A stretch of DNA of 64,000 nucleotides from Salarias fasciatus (taxonomy: Eukaryota > Chordata > Actinopteri > Blenniiformes > Blenniidae), in NCBI RefSeq assembly GCF_902148845.1, contig NC_043755.1, forward strand, positions 10,867,290 to 10,931,289, read 5' to 3'. The notes under the pieces were generated by a model. The model searched no databases. It had not been told where the DNA came from and worked only from the letters and a program-made list of their open reading frames with translations. Shown one piece after another: positions 37,701 to 49,918 of the stretch. Position 1 is the stretch's first letter. Every line of letters starts with the position of its first letter. The translations under genes and the position numbers were made by a program.

Positions 37701-40310
37701 CAGAACTACACGTGCACGTGCAGCAACCCGCTGGGCAGCCGGAGGAGGGAGATCCAGCTGCAAGGTGGATCTTTGCTTGCATATGGCAATTGTACTGTAT
37801 GGAAACTTTTGTTGTTTACATAATTCAACTAATTGAGACTTAATTCTTTATAAAATCTTCAAAATTTTAGGAAACAGTTAGTGGCTTAATTGTGTGTGTT
37901 TTTTTTTAATGCAACTACAGGAGAAAAAAATATCCTTCACTTGGCACTGACTGAACTGTAAATTCATCGGAACTGAAAGTACCAGATTAATGTTGGAAAA
38001 ATTTGCAGAAATAACTGCAAAAATATCTTGAGACACATAATCCATTAATTGAAATGTACCGATCTGCAACAGTTTCAGGGACAAATCAATCCTTTTCATG
38101 TTAAAATGACCAAACTTATTGTGCTCATCTTTTCATGAGGTCATTTTCATGGTGTTTTTGGTATTTCATTGTAATTTACTGTTCAGAGCTATTTGTAAAA
38201 AGTTAAATATTCCAAATTATTGTTGTAAAAAATCATAATAAAATGTTAGAATAGTTGCTTTATCATGGAGCTGTGGTGCTGAGGACTCTGATGTTTCAGT
38301 CTGTAATTGGGACGGCTGTGTGGCCAGACTGAAAAGGCACAATGGGCTTTCAGGAGAGTCAAGTAATACCTGAGACGCTGTTTCCCTTTAAACAAAGCGC
38401 TCCAGTCTTGGCATTCCTCAGCTCCCAGCTTGTGCTCTTTCTTAATCTCCCCACCGGCTCACTATCCCTCCCTCCGCAGGTCCGTCCATCTCAGATTCCG
38501 GTTTGTTCCCTAATCAAGATGGAACCATCATCACGTTGACCTGGGAGGTCCCGCGCACGTCTGTGGTTACTGGTAAAGCAGTTTTGTTTTGTTTTTTTTA
38601 AGCTCTGCACGGCTTCAGTTGGTTGACTTCTCAGGAGTTTTTCTTGACAGCACACTCAAAGCGAAACTTCCTGTTTTGAATGTGTCTATCTAAGCAGAGT
38701 TCCCCTGGGAGAACAGTTTTGAAAACAAAAAGCTCAACAATGAAAAATAAGGGCATATTTATTATGGAGTGGGTGAAGTAATGTTCTGTTTTGGGAAAAT
38801 GAGTTGGAGGATGACATGACCACTTTGTGAAATAAGCATGAAGCGTTGAATCTGCCTCTGTTGTCTGCTCCAAACCTAATGTTAAAAAAACAGACCTGTG
38901 ATCTGCTTTTGCAAAGGGTTTGACATCCAAATGAAAGGTCCAGACCTCCAAAGCAACACCTCAAATGCCATTAACACTAAAGCGCGATCCGATCAGTACC
39001 GCACCATCCAGCAGAAGGCCGGCTTTGAGAGGAAGACGGACGTCTATGTCCTCGATCCTAAATCGACCTACCGGTTTCGGATCATCCCCAAAGCTCGTCT
39101 GACACCAGGAGAGCCGTCCGAGGTCCACAGGATAGGTCCAGGTGTGTGCTCAAGCCTTAGTATTACACAGTTATTGATATTTGCTGTGAAATGATAAGTT
39201 ACAGGCTCTAATATTGGTATCAGGTGACGGACTAAGTGGTCCAGCCATTGCTGGGATAGCAGCTGGAATCCCCTGCAGCCTTCTCTTCCTGCTCCTGCTG
39301 TGCTGCCTCGTCTATTTCTGTGTCTCCTACTGCAGGAACAAAAGTAGGTGGACTGAATCACTCAATATGCAACAGAAGTTACAGCATATTCTGTGGTTAA
39401 TTCTTCTTCCTTTTGTTACTTTTTTGTGGTTTTGCAGATAATCAAACTCCATATCCGGTCTCCAGAGCCGTTGAGAAGGTCAGATTAAGTTCAGTGGCGC
39501 TTTAGAGGAATGAAACTCTGAATAATTACCGAGCTATTAAAGGCATCAAATAGGAAAATACAAATGAAATAGTACAGCAAATGTTTGAACAACATTGAGA
39601 AAATGTGACTTTGTTGGTAATTCTACCTCAAACTTGTCTTTTAGCTTGTGTTTATTTTTGTAGATTAAATAATAGTTTAAGTTATTTTTATTGATTTGTA
39701 CAGTAGACAAAACTCTTTTGGAAATGTGCAAAAATGCATAAATTTCAAAGAATTTTTATTTCCTTACAGAAAGAAATATTGATGCCAAGGGAGCATGATT
39801 TTTTTTTTAAATAATGCCTATATGATACATTGGTGTATTTTGAAGGCATTTCTAGTTTTAGCCATATGATCAGTGTGCAATGATTGATTAATGTGATTTA
39901 ACCTATGTATGCCACACTCTCCTTATTATGAGTCAGATTGTTTCTTTATTCTTGTTTTTTTTATTTTTAGTTTTTTAGGTTTAGTTTTTTAGATTTCTTG
40001 TGTAAAAACAAATTCTCAAATAATCTTAATTTGTTTTCACCCACAGGCTAAAACAGCCCAAACAGATAAAAGTCCTCATATCCTGCTGGCTGGAGGGCTG
40101 AAGTCTCCACCTGACTACAACAGATTACACCTGGTAGAGTTGATGATAATAAACACATTGTGAAAAATCAGTTCATTTTTAGGGTAACAGCAAATGCCTC
40201 ACGGGCTTGTCGGCTTGTCTTTGTATCATTTTCAGGCTCCGTCTGAAAGGTCTGCAGATCTGCCCATGTTTGTCCCGCCGCCGCCTGTCAGAGTGGCTAC
40301 AACCGTGTAA
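34743..40310 (+). CDS. vsig10l: V-set and immunoglobulin domain-containing protein 10-like
   Basis: Twelve exons: 34743-34815, 34994-35323, 36381-36653, 36752-37018, 37154-37396, 37486-37764, 38480-38572, 38917-39141, 39224-39343, 39438-39478, 40047-40133 and 40236-40310. Phases agree and the product is 701 residues. The order is a signal peptide (to about 25), five Ig-like domains each on one exon (about 26-134, 135-225, 226-314, 315-395, 396-488), a fibronectin-III-like domain over two exons (489-594), one membrane span (about 603-627) and a 75-residue tail with PPPP and C-terminal ATTV. Ig3-Ig5 have the disulfide cysteines (LTCRSEG/YVCMVF); Ig1 and Ig2 do not. The symbol rests on this architecture and on the etfb and lim2 neighbours, which are also VSIG10L's neighbours in human. 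It is probably an epithelial surface protein; its ligand cannot be told from sequence. Confidence 0.85.
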
Positions 40311-40480
40311 ACATTCGCATTGATTTGGATATAAATGTGGAATTTATACTTTATTTTAAAGTTTTTATTTAAGTTAATATTTGTATAGTTTTAATCACAA
40401 TATAAATCCTCTATAATAAGTGTATTTTTTTGTATATACGTGATTAAAGGTTTTCTTTTGTAACTGTATTCCCTCATAGT

Positions 40481-40486
40481 AATAAA
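40481..40486 (+). terminator. Candidate poly(A) signal of vsig10l
   Basis: AATAAA 171 nt past the stop codon. A weaker ATTAAA lies at 40443-40448. Confidence 0.55.
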
Positions 40487-40499
40487 TAATGGTATAAAA

Positions 40500-42983
40500 C
40501 ATATAGACTACCTGTGTGATTTGTTATATGGTTGAAAATATAAAATTTACTGTTTTACATCATGTACAACTTAAGTCTTTCTCATGAAGATCACCTGCTT
40601 TTCATTGCTTGTTCAGAAATACAATCAGCAGCAGCACAGCCTGGCAGTGAAAGCCTGCAGAGTGAAGTGTCAGGCTTGTCTCTGTTCTTCAGCTGTTCTT
40701 TACTTCACTGTGAGGAAAAGTGCTGAACAAAGGAAGAAAGATAATGGTGAAGCCAGTGAGGAGCACTGATGTCTTTTACTGGAGTTTCTGTTGCAGCGTT
40801 TTGTGTGTGCAGTAGGTGGTGCTGTGGAGCAGTGCGAGGCATGCCATCACCTTGCTTTCTTGAAGTTATGATGCCGAGGAAGGCGAAAAGCCTCCAGATA
40901 TTCCACAAAGGCCCAGAGAGAACATGCAACCTCCTACAAGGAGGCCCTGGCTTTAAACTGTCAGTTGTTCTGGATGAACTCCGAAAGAAAAACTGACAAC
41001 AAAAACACAACAAATCACATTATTAGAGTTATATGAGGAACGAGATAAACTGTAAACAATAACCTGTTCCTCTACCACTAGTTTCTAATGCTCTTAAAGT
41101 TGAACTGCACAATAGAGCGTGAATCATATTTTGTTGAGTTCACAGAGCATCATGACCCGAATACATGGGCTCAATTTTCAGAGATACAGACAACTTTTAG
41201 AGTTGTAATGAGTGTCCTGTAGTTTGTGCTCTCTTCCCTCTTGTTTAAACATTCCCACAGGGTCACTGAGTGTTGAGCTGTAAGTTTGGAATCTGTTTCT
41301 CTGCCACCTTCATGTCAGCGTAGCGTAGATCAGTGTAAATGTTGTGGCATTCCTGTGGTGCAACACAACACGTTCACTTCACGCAATCATATAAGTCATG
41401 TTTATTTGTTACTATTAGACTGTGAGAACTCCCTATCAGGTTTGTATGAGAGGCCGTACAAGGCATAATTCATTCTGGCCGTCTTACACACACATTGTCC
41501 CCTCTCATATTCTAAATATTTTCTGCTGGATCCTTCTCCATGTCACATGAGCAGCAGGCGACAGGTTCATCTGCACTAAACTGGACTCACAGAGTGGTGG
41601 AAAGTGAGAAAACTCTTCAGACCTGCCAACTTCCAAGTGGCTTTAGGGCAGTTTTTTTTTTTTTTTCAACCACCTATGCCATCATGTAAAGGGTGAATAA
41701 GATACAGTAAATAAAAAATGGAAAAAAAAATATCTAATGAAAAATTAGAGAGTGGGAGTAAATTCAATAAGAAGTATGAAAAAATAAGTGTTTGTATAGG
41801 AAATTAAAATAATGTGACATCAAATGTAGAAATTTCTGAATACAGAAGTGTTTGTAATGTTGGCATCTTTTAGATACAACTGCACACTCAATCATCCTCT
41901 GAACTTCAAACGTCTATGCAGGATGTTTTTCTGTGTCAGTGTGTGTCTGTGTGTATATAACAAAGCCAATTCATGGTTGGTAAAACTGGAGTTCATGGGA
42001 AGTGTAAGTATGACACAAATAAAATAAGTGAGTATAATCACTTCTGGAGAAATGTTTCAATCAATTCATTTGCTTAAGGTTTTTGTGAAAATATTATTAA
42101 ATTGTGTGGTGAATTAAGATGGAAAAAACAAAAATAATTACAAAAAAGGAGAACTAAATAAAAATGCTGGAGTTACTGTGAAGCTGTGGATGTCAAACTC
42201 CTCAGAAACTAATTCATCGTATGATTTTCTTCTTCGTGTTCCATGAGGCAAATCTTGCAGCTGTGACTGTTTTAAGAAAGCTTATAAAGCTGTGCAGTTT
42301 CCAAATGCTGTGCTGAACATTCAATTAGTTGCAGTTTCACTATTTACTGCAAGGTCTACACTAAAATCCAAATAGCAAAACTTAAAAAAAGCAATGCTGT
42401 GTTGCCCTGACAAGAAACTGCTGTTGGCTGCTCTGCACACTTATTGAAAACGTTTTCCTGTGTTAATCTGTAATACTGTGCGATGTGAAGGACAGATAAA
42501 CACTGTATTTTTAGCAAATCTCAATAACACACGTGGATACATTAATATAGTTATTTCCTGTTGCTCTTGACTTGTGTATTTATTTTATGGTGGCATATTT
42601 TATGCATTTAGGTACTTATTACACTGGTGCCTCTTGGCCAGGTCATGTAAATGACAACTGGCTCCAAAATAGTAGTTATTTATTTCTTTTTGTCCCTGTG
42701 ATTGTAAAATTAAAGCTAATTAATATCTTTTGATTGCCTTCAGTGATGATTTCCATGTCAGAGCTGTTGTACTGCATTGCATTTCATTTTAAAGATTAAA
42801 ACGCTGCAGATAATGTAGTCTTCTTGTTTCCAAATATGTATATTAACCTACGTACTTCCCCGTATGAATTCATCTTTCACTGGCAGTGCGATGTTTCCAC
42901 CATGTCGTTACATATTCAACGTGAACATATATAGCGCTCACTGCATGCAGCGTGTCGTTGCATCTGGTCATGTGTCTGTGCTG

Positions 42984-43018
<35 letters not shown>

Positions 43019-43360
43019 ACACCCCACCCACACTGAAAGAAAGTGTCCGCTTCAGCATGTTCCATTGACCACAGCAGTACTGCAAGCCTTTGCACATCCA
43101 CAGTTCCAGAACGCCTCATAGAACAACAGACATGGACTGTGGTGCCGCGGCCTTGTATCCCAGAGACCCTGTCCCATCCCCCAATACCATCATCCCTCCC
43201 CTCATCCCCCGGACCCCCCCACACAGAAAAACACTCCCATGTAGTTCAATGTGAACGAATCACATGGCTTTTGGCCCTCCAGCTCAAGTGCATTTGTTCT
43301 GTGTTGATTGTTTTAAAGGATTTTGCCTCCATCGACAGAAAAGTGGAGGGGATAACCTTT
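40500..43360. other. vsig10l-lim2 intergenic
   Basis: No exon series is seen. A short stretch near 40905-40945 (CCAGAGAGAACATGCAACCTCC) resembles a common fish repeat. The remainder is AT-rich with a GT microsatellite at its end. Confidence 0.55.
42987..43016. repeat. (GT)n microsatellite
   Basis: Fifteen uninterrupted GT units. It produces artefactual poly-Cys/Val and poly-His/Thr frames. Confidence 0.95.
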
Positions 43361-43369
43361 TGGAATTCA

Positions 43370-43481
43370 GCCTAGGGCTTCCTCTTTGACGTTTTGCTCA
43401 CTCCTGGACTGCACTCTCTCTCACTCTTTCCCTGAGGAAAGGCTGATACTTAAGAGGGTTGATTTATTCTGAGGAATTCAG
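43370..43481 (+). other. Possible noncoding first exon of lim2
   Basis: Human LIM2 starts with a noncoding exon. A consensus donor (GAATTCAG/GTAAGA) ends at 43481, about 1.8 kb before the coding exon whose acceptor is TTTCATGCAG. The 5' end and promoter are not visible; this is a guess from one good donor site. Confidence 0.25.
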
Positions 43482-44139
43482 GTAAGATGGTGTTGGGTCC
43501 TCGTGTTTTATTTTCCGTTTTTGGCCGATGACACTTTGTGGGGATTTACATATTCATGCAGCCTGAAAAGGCCGTCACTCTCATCGACTTAGAGCAGTTT
43601 AGGGATTAATGTAGTGATGCATGAGGATACAGTATGGTTTTCTGAAAAAATAGCCCAACATTTATCTTCCTCTGACTCTACACTCCAGATTATGAACAGT
43701 TTATATTGTCTGTTATTCTTCACAGTAAAAACCTGCTCGATGCACTTTATTTTGAAACTTTTCTAATATTCATCTAATCATAATTTATGTCAAGTGTTGC
43801 TTCTATTAGAGCATTGTTTGTGGCATTTGTGTTTTATCTGGATGGCCAGTATGATGCATTTCATGTTGCAACATGTTCAGATATGTTGCAATAATCACAT
43901 TACATTGTGGCTGGTTTGATTATATACTTACAGGCTAATCGTGTTCTTTGCTGATACACATAGGAGGGCAGTCAGTATATATAGTACAGATAGATTATCA
44001 TCCTGCAATATCTTCATGTCAGTTCTTCAAATGCATCATTCAAATAGTAACTTCAGATGTTTCTTCCAGTAAGTGTAGGAAAGTGTCACTATGATAATGC
44101 AGTCAGAGGCCTTATCTGTCATCTGTGCTCTCAGAGCTC

Positions 44140-44870
44140 CTGCTATTTATAGACACTCATGTCAAAAATGGCGTGCCTCAAGAATCAACTTTAGGGCCCC
44201 TTCTAGTGCTCGTTTTTCTGTATTTCCTCATTTAATGTTCACTATTTTATTTGCAGACGATGCCAGTTTTGTCATATTTTACTCTGACTTTGCTTTTCTT
44301 ATTATAAAAGCCATAACGGTCTGGTACATGAGGCAAAGTGGTTTCAGATGAACAGAGTCACAATCAGTATTTATAAATCTAAATACATAATATTCAAAAC
44401 TAAAAACAAAGACTTTGCTAAAATGAAACCACAATGTCTAATCAATGACACTGAAATCACACAAGTTCTTTGCACATAATTAGTTGGTGTTTTAGTTAAA
44501 CGAGACTGTCATGGAGAAACCAGATCAAATACATCTGCAACAAAGTGATGAATACCTACAGATTTATCAGAAGGGTGTCTCATTTAGTCAATAAGTCATG
44601 TCACTGTGCTATTTTTTAATATATCTATACATATTGTAATCTTGTTTGGACTGCCAATATTTAAGAACAATCTCATTTTCCAGAACTTGTGCCAACTTGC
44701 ACCTCTTTTCACCTCTTCTGTTCAGAAACTTCTGCAAATTTCAGCTATTAATATTTTCCAAACATCCATATTAATTTTTGAATTGGTTAATAATAAACAG
44801 GACCTTCGAGATATGTTTTACTACTTTTCCCGGTATCTTCAGCCATTCACTCCTCCCCCACGATAAAACT
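44140..44870 (+). mobile_element. Decayed LINE reverse-transcriptase fragment (L2/Rex1/CR1-like)
   Basis: Reading across frames shows reverse-transcriptase landmarks in order: VKNGVPQ.STLGPLL (motif before the catalytic box), FADDAS (the YADD box), a KWF.MN..TISIYKSKY segment, LGV, then a C-terminal part with KLLQISAINIFQ. Several frame changes and stops interrupt it and there are no clean ends. It lies between the vsig10l 3' end and the lim2 coding exons. Confidence 0.65.
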
Positions 44871-45287
44871 CAATAAATCATGTGAAATGCTTCCATCGTT
44901 GGCTGTCAATTAGCTGTTGACTTGATTCTGTGTTGATAGTGTGTTTCGGATGACTGGCTTCATTAACTCATTTGCTTTTCTGCTTGTTGCTCCTTCATCC
45001 TTTGATATAAAAAAAATCCCAATGATGATCTTTCTTGTTAAATGTAAATGTTAAAAGCATTTGAACTGACTTACCGCCATCTCTTTAATCATGGCACTCC
45101 TAAAGTCACTGCAGGCTGAACTGAGTTTTTGTTAAGTTTGTCAAACTATTCCTGTCTTTGAAGTCACTGTCCTGCTGATTTAGAATCAATAACACAGCGA
45201 AGCGATCACTGGCACAAACTGACTCTTGTCTTCCTCTCGTTTCATGCAGCGCATAAAGCCTTCGCCGCCATCATAGTGTCACTCATG

Positions 45288-47234
45288 ATGTACAGCTTCA
45301 TGGGAGGGGGCCTGTTCTGTGCCATTGTGGGGAACATCCTGCTGGTGGTCTCCACAGCCACCGACTACTGGATGCAGTACCGTCTGTCTGGCAGCTTCGC
45401 CCACCAGGGCCTGTGGAGATACTGCATGTCTGGAAAGTGCTACATGCAGACTGATAGCATCGGTAAGCAGGGACGCGGCAATGCGCGCCACAGTTTATCC
45501 AGTAAAAATCAAGGTCTGACCAAGACTATGGAGGTGTGAGAGCGAGAATATGTTTAGCTTGCATCTATTATTACACTGTCGGTTGAGTTCCCTTTATCAT
45601 GAGTGGTGATGTTTAATCTATTTTCCGAAACAGTATTGACAATGTCATGTTCACAGTTTATGAAAAAATCCGTACAGTGATTTATGTGAAAGTCATTAGC
45701 TGGCCAGATTTTGTCAGATAATTGCAATAACATACATTTGTAACCTAATGAATGCAATAAAATGATAATTTAAGTAGGAAGAAATTGGAGACACATTTTG
45801 CCCAAAACCCCAACAAAATCTCAAGGTACCGTGAAAAGAAAATGTCATGAAGATCATGAAGCATTTCAGGATGAACTTTGTATGACCATCTGTAGCAAAT
45901 ACTGATATTTTGGAAACATAATAATAATGTCTAAGTTATGCAGTTTGAATATCTGAGCAATAAAATATCTCAGCAGGCCACTCCTGATACGCATCTCTAA
46001 AGTTGTTGAAAGCGAGATTCTGTGTCAAGCCGCAGGTGCTTTGGCTTTACTTTGACTGCTTACTTCCCTCAATACATAAATAGTGTGGGACATAAACCAT
46101 GTAGTTCTAGTAACCCCACTTCCTCAACCTATTGAAGCGTGATATCAGCAAAGCTATTAATGTTTTACCACAATGAACACTGTCATTTCTAAAGAAGCAT
46201 CATTTGTTTTTCAGCAATGATATCGAACACAGTTCAGCTGAACAACATATAGGAATTATGTTCTTTGTCTTGTGAGTTTTTTTTACAAGTCTTTCACCTC
46301 TGGAATACAGTATTTATGTAAAATAATAAATTTTTCCACCCTTGGAATCATAGCATTACTGCAGTGTAATAAACAAGATATTAGATGAGTTTTTTAGTGT
46401 CATTGAATCCTAAACTCACTTTAACTCCGTCTATATGGGTTTGTAATCATCTATCGAGCTACTTCCTGCACATACATTGATAGTACTCTGTCTGTCCTTG
46501 TCATATTCATCCTCAGCCTACTGGAACGCCACTCGTGCCTTCATGATCCTGTCCGCCATGTCTTGCTTCGCTGGCATCATTGCGGGAATCCTCTCATTTG
46601 CCCACTTCTCTGCTTTCGAGAGGTTCAACCGCTCATTCGCCGCCGGAATCATGTTCTTTATTTCAAGTGAGTCATGGAAACAGTGACCACTCAGTGCCAC
46701 ATTTAGTTTTTGACTCCACATTAACCATGATTGTTGTATCGGAGCAGGTAAGTGGGTGGATGGGTCCCCTTCTATTGAGCCTAAATACTTTTGTCTGAAA
46801 ACCAAAGATTTATAAAAATTTACCTAAGGTAGTAAGCTGACCAGCGGTTACACAGAAGCCAAGTGACATAACAAAGTTAAATAGGTTTTATGTGAATATT
46901 ACCAGAGAGATATGAAATTCTAACATGTCATTTTCTGTCAATCACTCCAGCTCTCTTTGTACTGCTTGCAATGGCCATTTACACCGGGGTGACGGTGAAT
47001 TTCCTGGGCAAGCGCTTTGGTGACTGGCGTTTCTCTTGGTCCTACATACTAGGCTGGGTGGCACTGCTCATGACCTTCTTTGCAGGTTGGTTGATAAACA
47101 CACTTGACCACAGAGATGGTCTGATCACCACCGTACGCTCTGTTAATGGTGAACTTTTGTTTGGTTTTGCAGGTATATTCTACATGTGTGCCTACAGAAT
47201 GCATGAGTGCAGAAGAGTGGCTGGCCCACGTTAA
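45288..47234 (+). CDS. lim2: Lens fiber membrane intrinsic protein (MP20, PMP22/claudin family)
   Basis: Four coding exons: 45288-45462, 46517-46666, 46951-47085 and 47173-47234, GT-AG with matching phases, giving 173 residues, exactly the human length. The protein starts MYSFMGGGLFCA, and I chose this ATG over the one immediately before it because all family members start there. It has four membrane spans, the extracellular claudin signature GLWRYC-x4-C after the first span, the conserved AYWNATRAFMILSA, TGVTVNFLGKRFGDWRFSW and the C-terminal ECRRVAGPR. In vertebrates LIM2/MP20 is a major lens-fibre membrane protein needed for fibre-cell fusion and transparency, and mutations cause cataract. 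The gene looks intact. It converges on the GPCR gene downstream. Confidence 0.97.
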
Positions 47235-47310
47235 GCTACACTGGAAATAATGTGGAAAAGCCACAGAGGGTCTCTGTTCACATGCAAAAAGAAACAACAT
47301 GCTGGCAGTT

Positions 47311-47316
47311 AATAAA
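47311..47316 (+). terminator. Candidate poly(A) signal of lim2
   Basis: AATAAA 77 nt past the lim2 stop codon. Confidence 0.55.
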
Positions 47317-47436
47317 AATTGGAAATTTGCATATGTGCTCCAAACGGACTTGTGGTTTTGCTTTACGATTTTCAACAGATGTTTGGTAAAGAAGACAGGA
47401 TTAGGCTACATTAAACCCATAAAGGCATTTCAAAGT

Positions 47437-47449
47437 TTTATTTTTTATT
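47437..47449 (-). terminator. Candidate poly(A) signals of the FFAR-like gene
   Basis: Two AATAAA hexamers on the minus strand (47442-47437 and 47449-47444), 115-127 nt past the GPCR stop codon. Confidence 0.5.
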
Positions 47450-47563
47450 TTTTCCAAAATGAACAACTGAATGTGTTCATATACAATTTATGATCTTGTA
47501 ATTATTTACACAAAAACAGTCATGCTGAAGCTTGATATGCATTCACAATATTAAAAGGATCTT

Positions 47564-48475
47564 TTACTCATCGCCAGAGGTTGTGCATGGCTTTTGCTGA
47601 TCTGGAACTACTTGTCCAGCTCTTCTGAGAACGAACCCTCGACTAGTGCAACGAAAGGCAGAGGAGGAAAAGTAAGAAATGATCGGATCGATACATGTGT
47701 TTAAAGTGCAGAGCAGTAAGGCGTAATCCCTCCAGCTTGGGCTCACACCCTGTGCGTAACCCCATAAATGAGAGAAGCTAAATGGCATAACGCAAATGAG
47801 GAAGACGGCGAGGGTCCCCAGCGCCATGCCTATGGCCCTCTGCTTCTTCTGGCTGGATATCCTGGGGCGGCTGTACAGAACCACGATGCAGTGTGTGTAA
47901 CAGTAAAAGCAAATTACTAAAGGGATAAGGGAAAGCAGAAAGAAGATCTCCAAACGCACTGGTAGAAGGACCGTCAGCTGCTCTTCTGTGAAGTCTGCGT
48001 AGCACATGTGAGAGGTATTCCTGGATGGGTGGTGCTGGGTGATGAATATGATGCTGCAGTGAGCTGCAGAGGTCAGCCAGATCACAATGCCGATCACTAC
48101 CGTGTACATGGGTTTCTGCAGCCTGTGGTAGGAGACTGGGTGCACGACTGCAACGTAGCGGACCACGCTGACTGCTGTTAGGAGCAGTGTGCTGGTATAG
48201 ATCGAAGAGAAAAAAACGAAGGCGGTGATGGAGCACATGATGTTCGGCAGGGTCCACTCCATGCCAGAAGCAGCTTCGTGCATTTTGAGAGGGAGGATGA
48301 TCAAGAAGAGCAGGTCAGAGACGGCCAGGTTGAGCAGCAGGATGTCTGTCGGATGTGGTTTGGAGTGGATCTTTGAACTGAAGGCAAAGAGAGCCAGGAG
48401 ATTGGCAGGGAAGCCGATCAGGAAGGAAACGATGCTGACCGCCAGAATGATCTCGTTCTTTACGACAGGCTCCAT
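47564..48475 (-). CDS. Free fatty acid receptor 2/3-like GPCR
   Basis: A single-exon 303-residue rhodopsin-family receptor with seven membrane spans. It follows the FFAR pattern: GFPANLLALFAF in TM1, DILLLNLAVSDLLFL in TM2, the C81-C158 disulfide, and a short second loop ending VLLPVRLE. The polar residues that bind the carboxylate in FFAR2/FFAR3 are all present: R174 (TM5), H236 (TM6, FSHLWGY), R249 (TM7, SPSWRD), plus H140 in TM4. FFAR2/3 sense short-chain fatty acids and couple to Gi/Gq. The TM3 D/ERY box reads VRY at 105-107, which is unusual. TM7 has DPIISY instead of NPxxY, as in the family. Single-exon coding also fits. Consensus acceptors lie just upstream (near 48485 and 48502), suggesting a spliced 5' leader. 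Exact orthology to FFAR2 or FFAR3 cannot be set by eye. Confidence 0.88.
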   Translation of the reverse strand: MEPVVKNEIILAVSIVSFLIGFPANLLALFAFSSKIHSKPHPTDILLLNLAVSDLLFLIILPLKMHEAASGMEWTLPNIMCSITAFVFFSSIYTSTLLLTAVSVVRYVAVVHPVSYHRLQKPMYTVVIGIVIWLTSAAHCSIIFITQHHPSRNTSHMCYADFTEEQLTVLLPVRLEIFFLLSLIPLVICFYCYTHCIVVLYSRPRISSQKKQRAIGMALGTLAVFLICVMPFSFSHLWGYAQGVSPSWRDYALLLCTLNTCIDPIISYFSSSAFRCTSRGFVLRRAGQVVPDQQKPCTTSGDE

Positions 48476-48539
48476 ACCCGACCTGGATTTAAAAAGAAAA
48501 CCTGCAAAGATGAATCAAAATGTGTGTTTGAACCAAAGG

Positions 48540-48660
48540 TTACACAACCGCACAAAGGGAGAACATGCAAACTTAACGCTGTCAGGCCCAGACTCAACCC
48601 AACAATGTGTTTATGAGGCAGGAGTGCTAACCAATGAACCATTCAGATGTCCATATGTTA
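48540..48660. repeat. Teleost interspersed repeat fragment
   Basis: Contains CAAAGGGAGAACATGCAAAC and AGGAGTGCTAACCAATGAACCA, phrases of a repeat common in fish genomes. It sits just upstream of the GPCR start, so it may be part of its leader or first intron. Confidence 0.5.
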
Positions 48661-48733
48661 AAGAAACAATCATGTGATCTAAAAGTCCCTGTCAAACCAT
48701 AAAAAAAAAAAAAATATATATATATATATATAT

Positions 48734-49918
48734 TAGGGGTGGGACTCGATTAAAAAAATTAATCTAATTAATTAGGGCCTTTGTAATTAATTAATCTCAA
48801 TTAATCGCATATCGATATTTGACCCGAGATCAGTGAGGACCTTTCTTTTTCTAATGGATTTTGGTATAGTGAATCAATATAGTGATACATAAGCTTAAGC
48901 AACAAAACACTGTTCATTTTTTCAGCAAGGAAGGAGGAATTTAACCAAGACAAATAAACCAATACACATTGATTAGTGAAACTTTTGTTGGGCTGGGCGA
49001 GGGTCCTTGAAGTAGTCGGAGTGACGTTCTCTTCAACTCTAGCTGTATGTGAGGCTTGCGTGTTGGCCGCTGCTGCGACAGGCTTAGCATTCAGTTGATA
49101 TAGCAGGCTCGATGTGCTGCGATGGTATGCAAATTCTTTGCTGCACAATGTGCATACAGCTTTGGTTTTATCCACGCTGCCATCCGCTGGCTTTTTAAAT
49201 CTAAATTTTCTGTGCACGAGACCAAGTAGTGCGCTGTCGTCGGGAGCACTCCCCAGTAAGGAAAGTCACTATTGGCTGTCCTAAAAGTTGCCAGAAGTCG
49301 TGAGATGAGGTCGTTACCTAATTTGCAATTTGCATGTAATTGTAATGGACGCTGTAAGAAAGAGGAATAACGTCATGGGAGAAGCAAAATGTGAGTTAAA
49401 AAAAACACCCTAAATATGTTTAGAACTACAAATGAATTTTCTTCTGTTTATTGGTTTGTCAGCAAGTGAGCAGTGGCGTATTTGCGCACACGCGATTCAT
49501 TTGAAGTGTGGAGGAGTGGTGTGGGTCTCCTCTCTGCTCTGACTGCAGCAGGGAGCGCTGCGTGAGACTGGCCGCCTGTGAGTGCTTTGGGACGGGGGAG
49601 GGGCTCACGCAGCACCTCATTGAGGACAGCAGCTGCAGAACGAGACGTCCTGTCACGTCTCCAGAGCACCAGAAAAAGTCGCTAAATTTGTTGCTAGTCG
49701 CTTTTGAGAAAAAAAGTCGCCAGGAGGCTTTGGAAAGTCGCCAGATTTAACGAGAAAGTCACCAAGTCGGGAGCTGTTTCGTTGTTGTGTCACAGCGAAA
49801 TATGTCCGGGTGAAACTTGTCCGGTGACAAACGTTCCGCGACAATTTGCGATAATTTTTTTATCGCGTTAAAATTTCTGTAATTAATTAATTGTAACTAA
49901 CGCGTTAAAGTCACAGCC

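Noticed and set aside
47778-48257. 159-residue minus-strand frame
   Set aside because: It is an out-of-frame shadow of the GPCR coding sequence.
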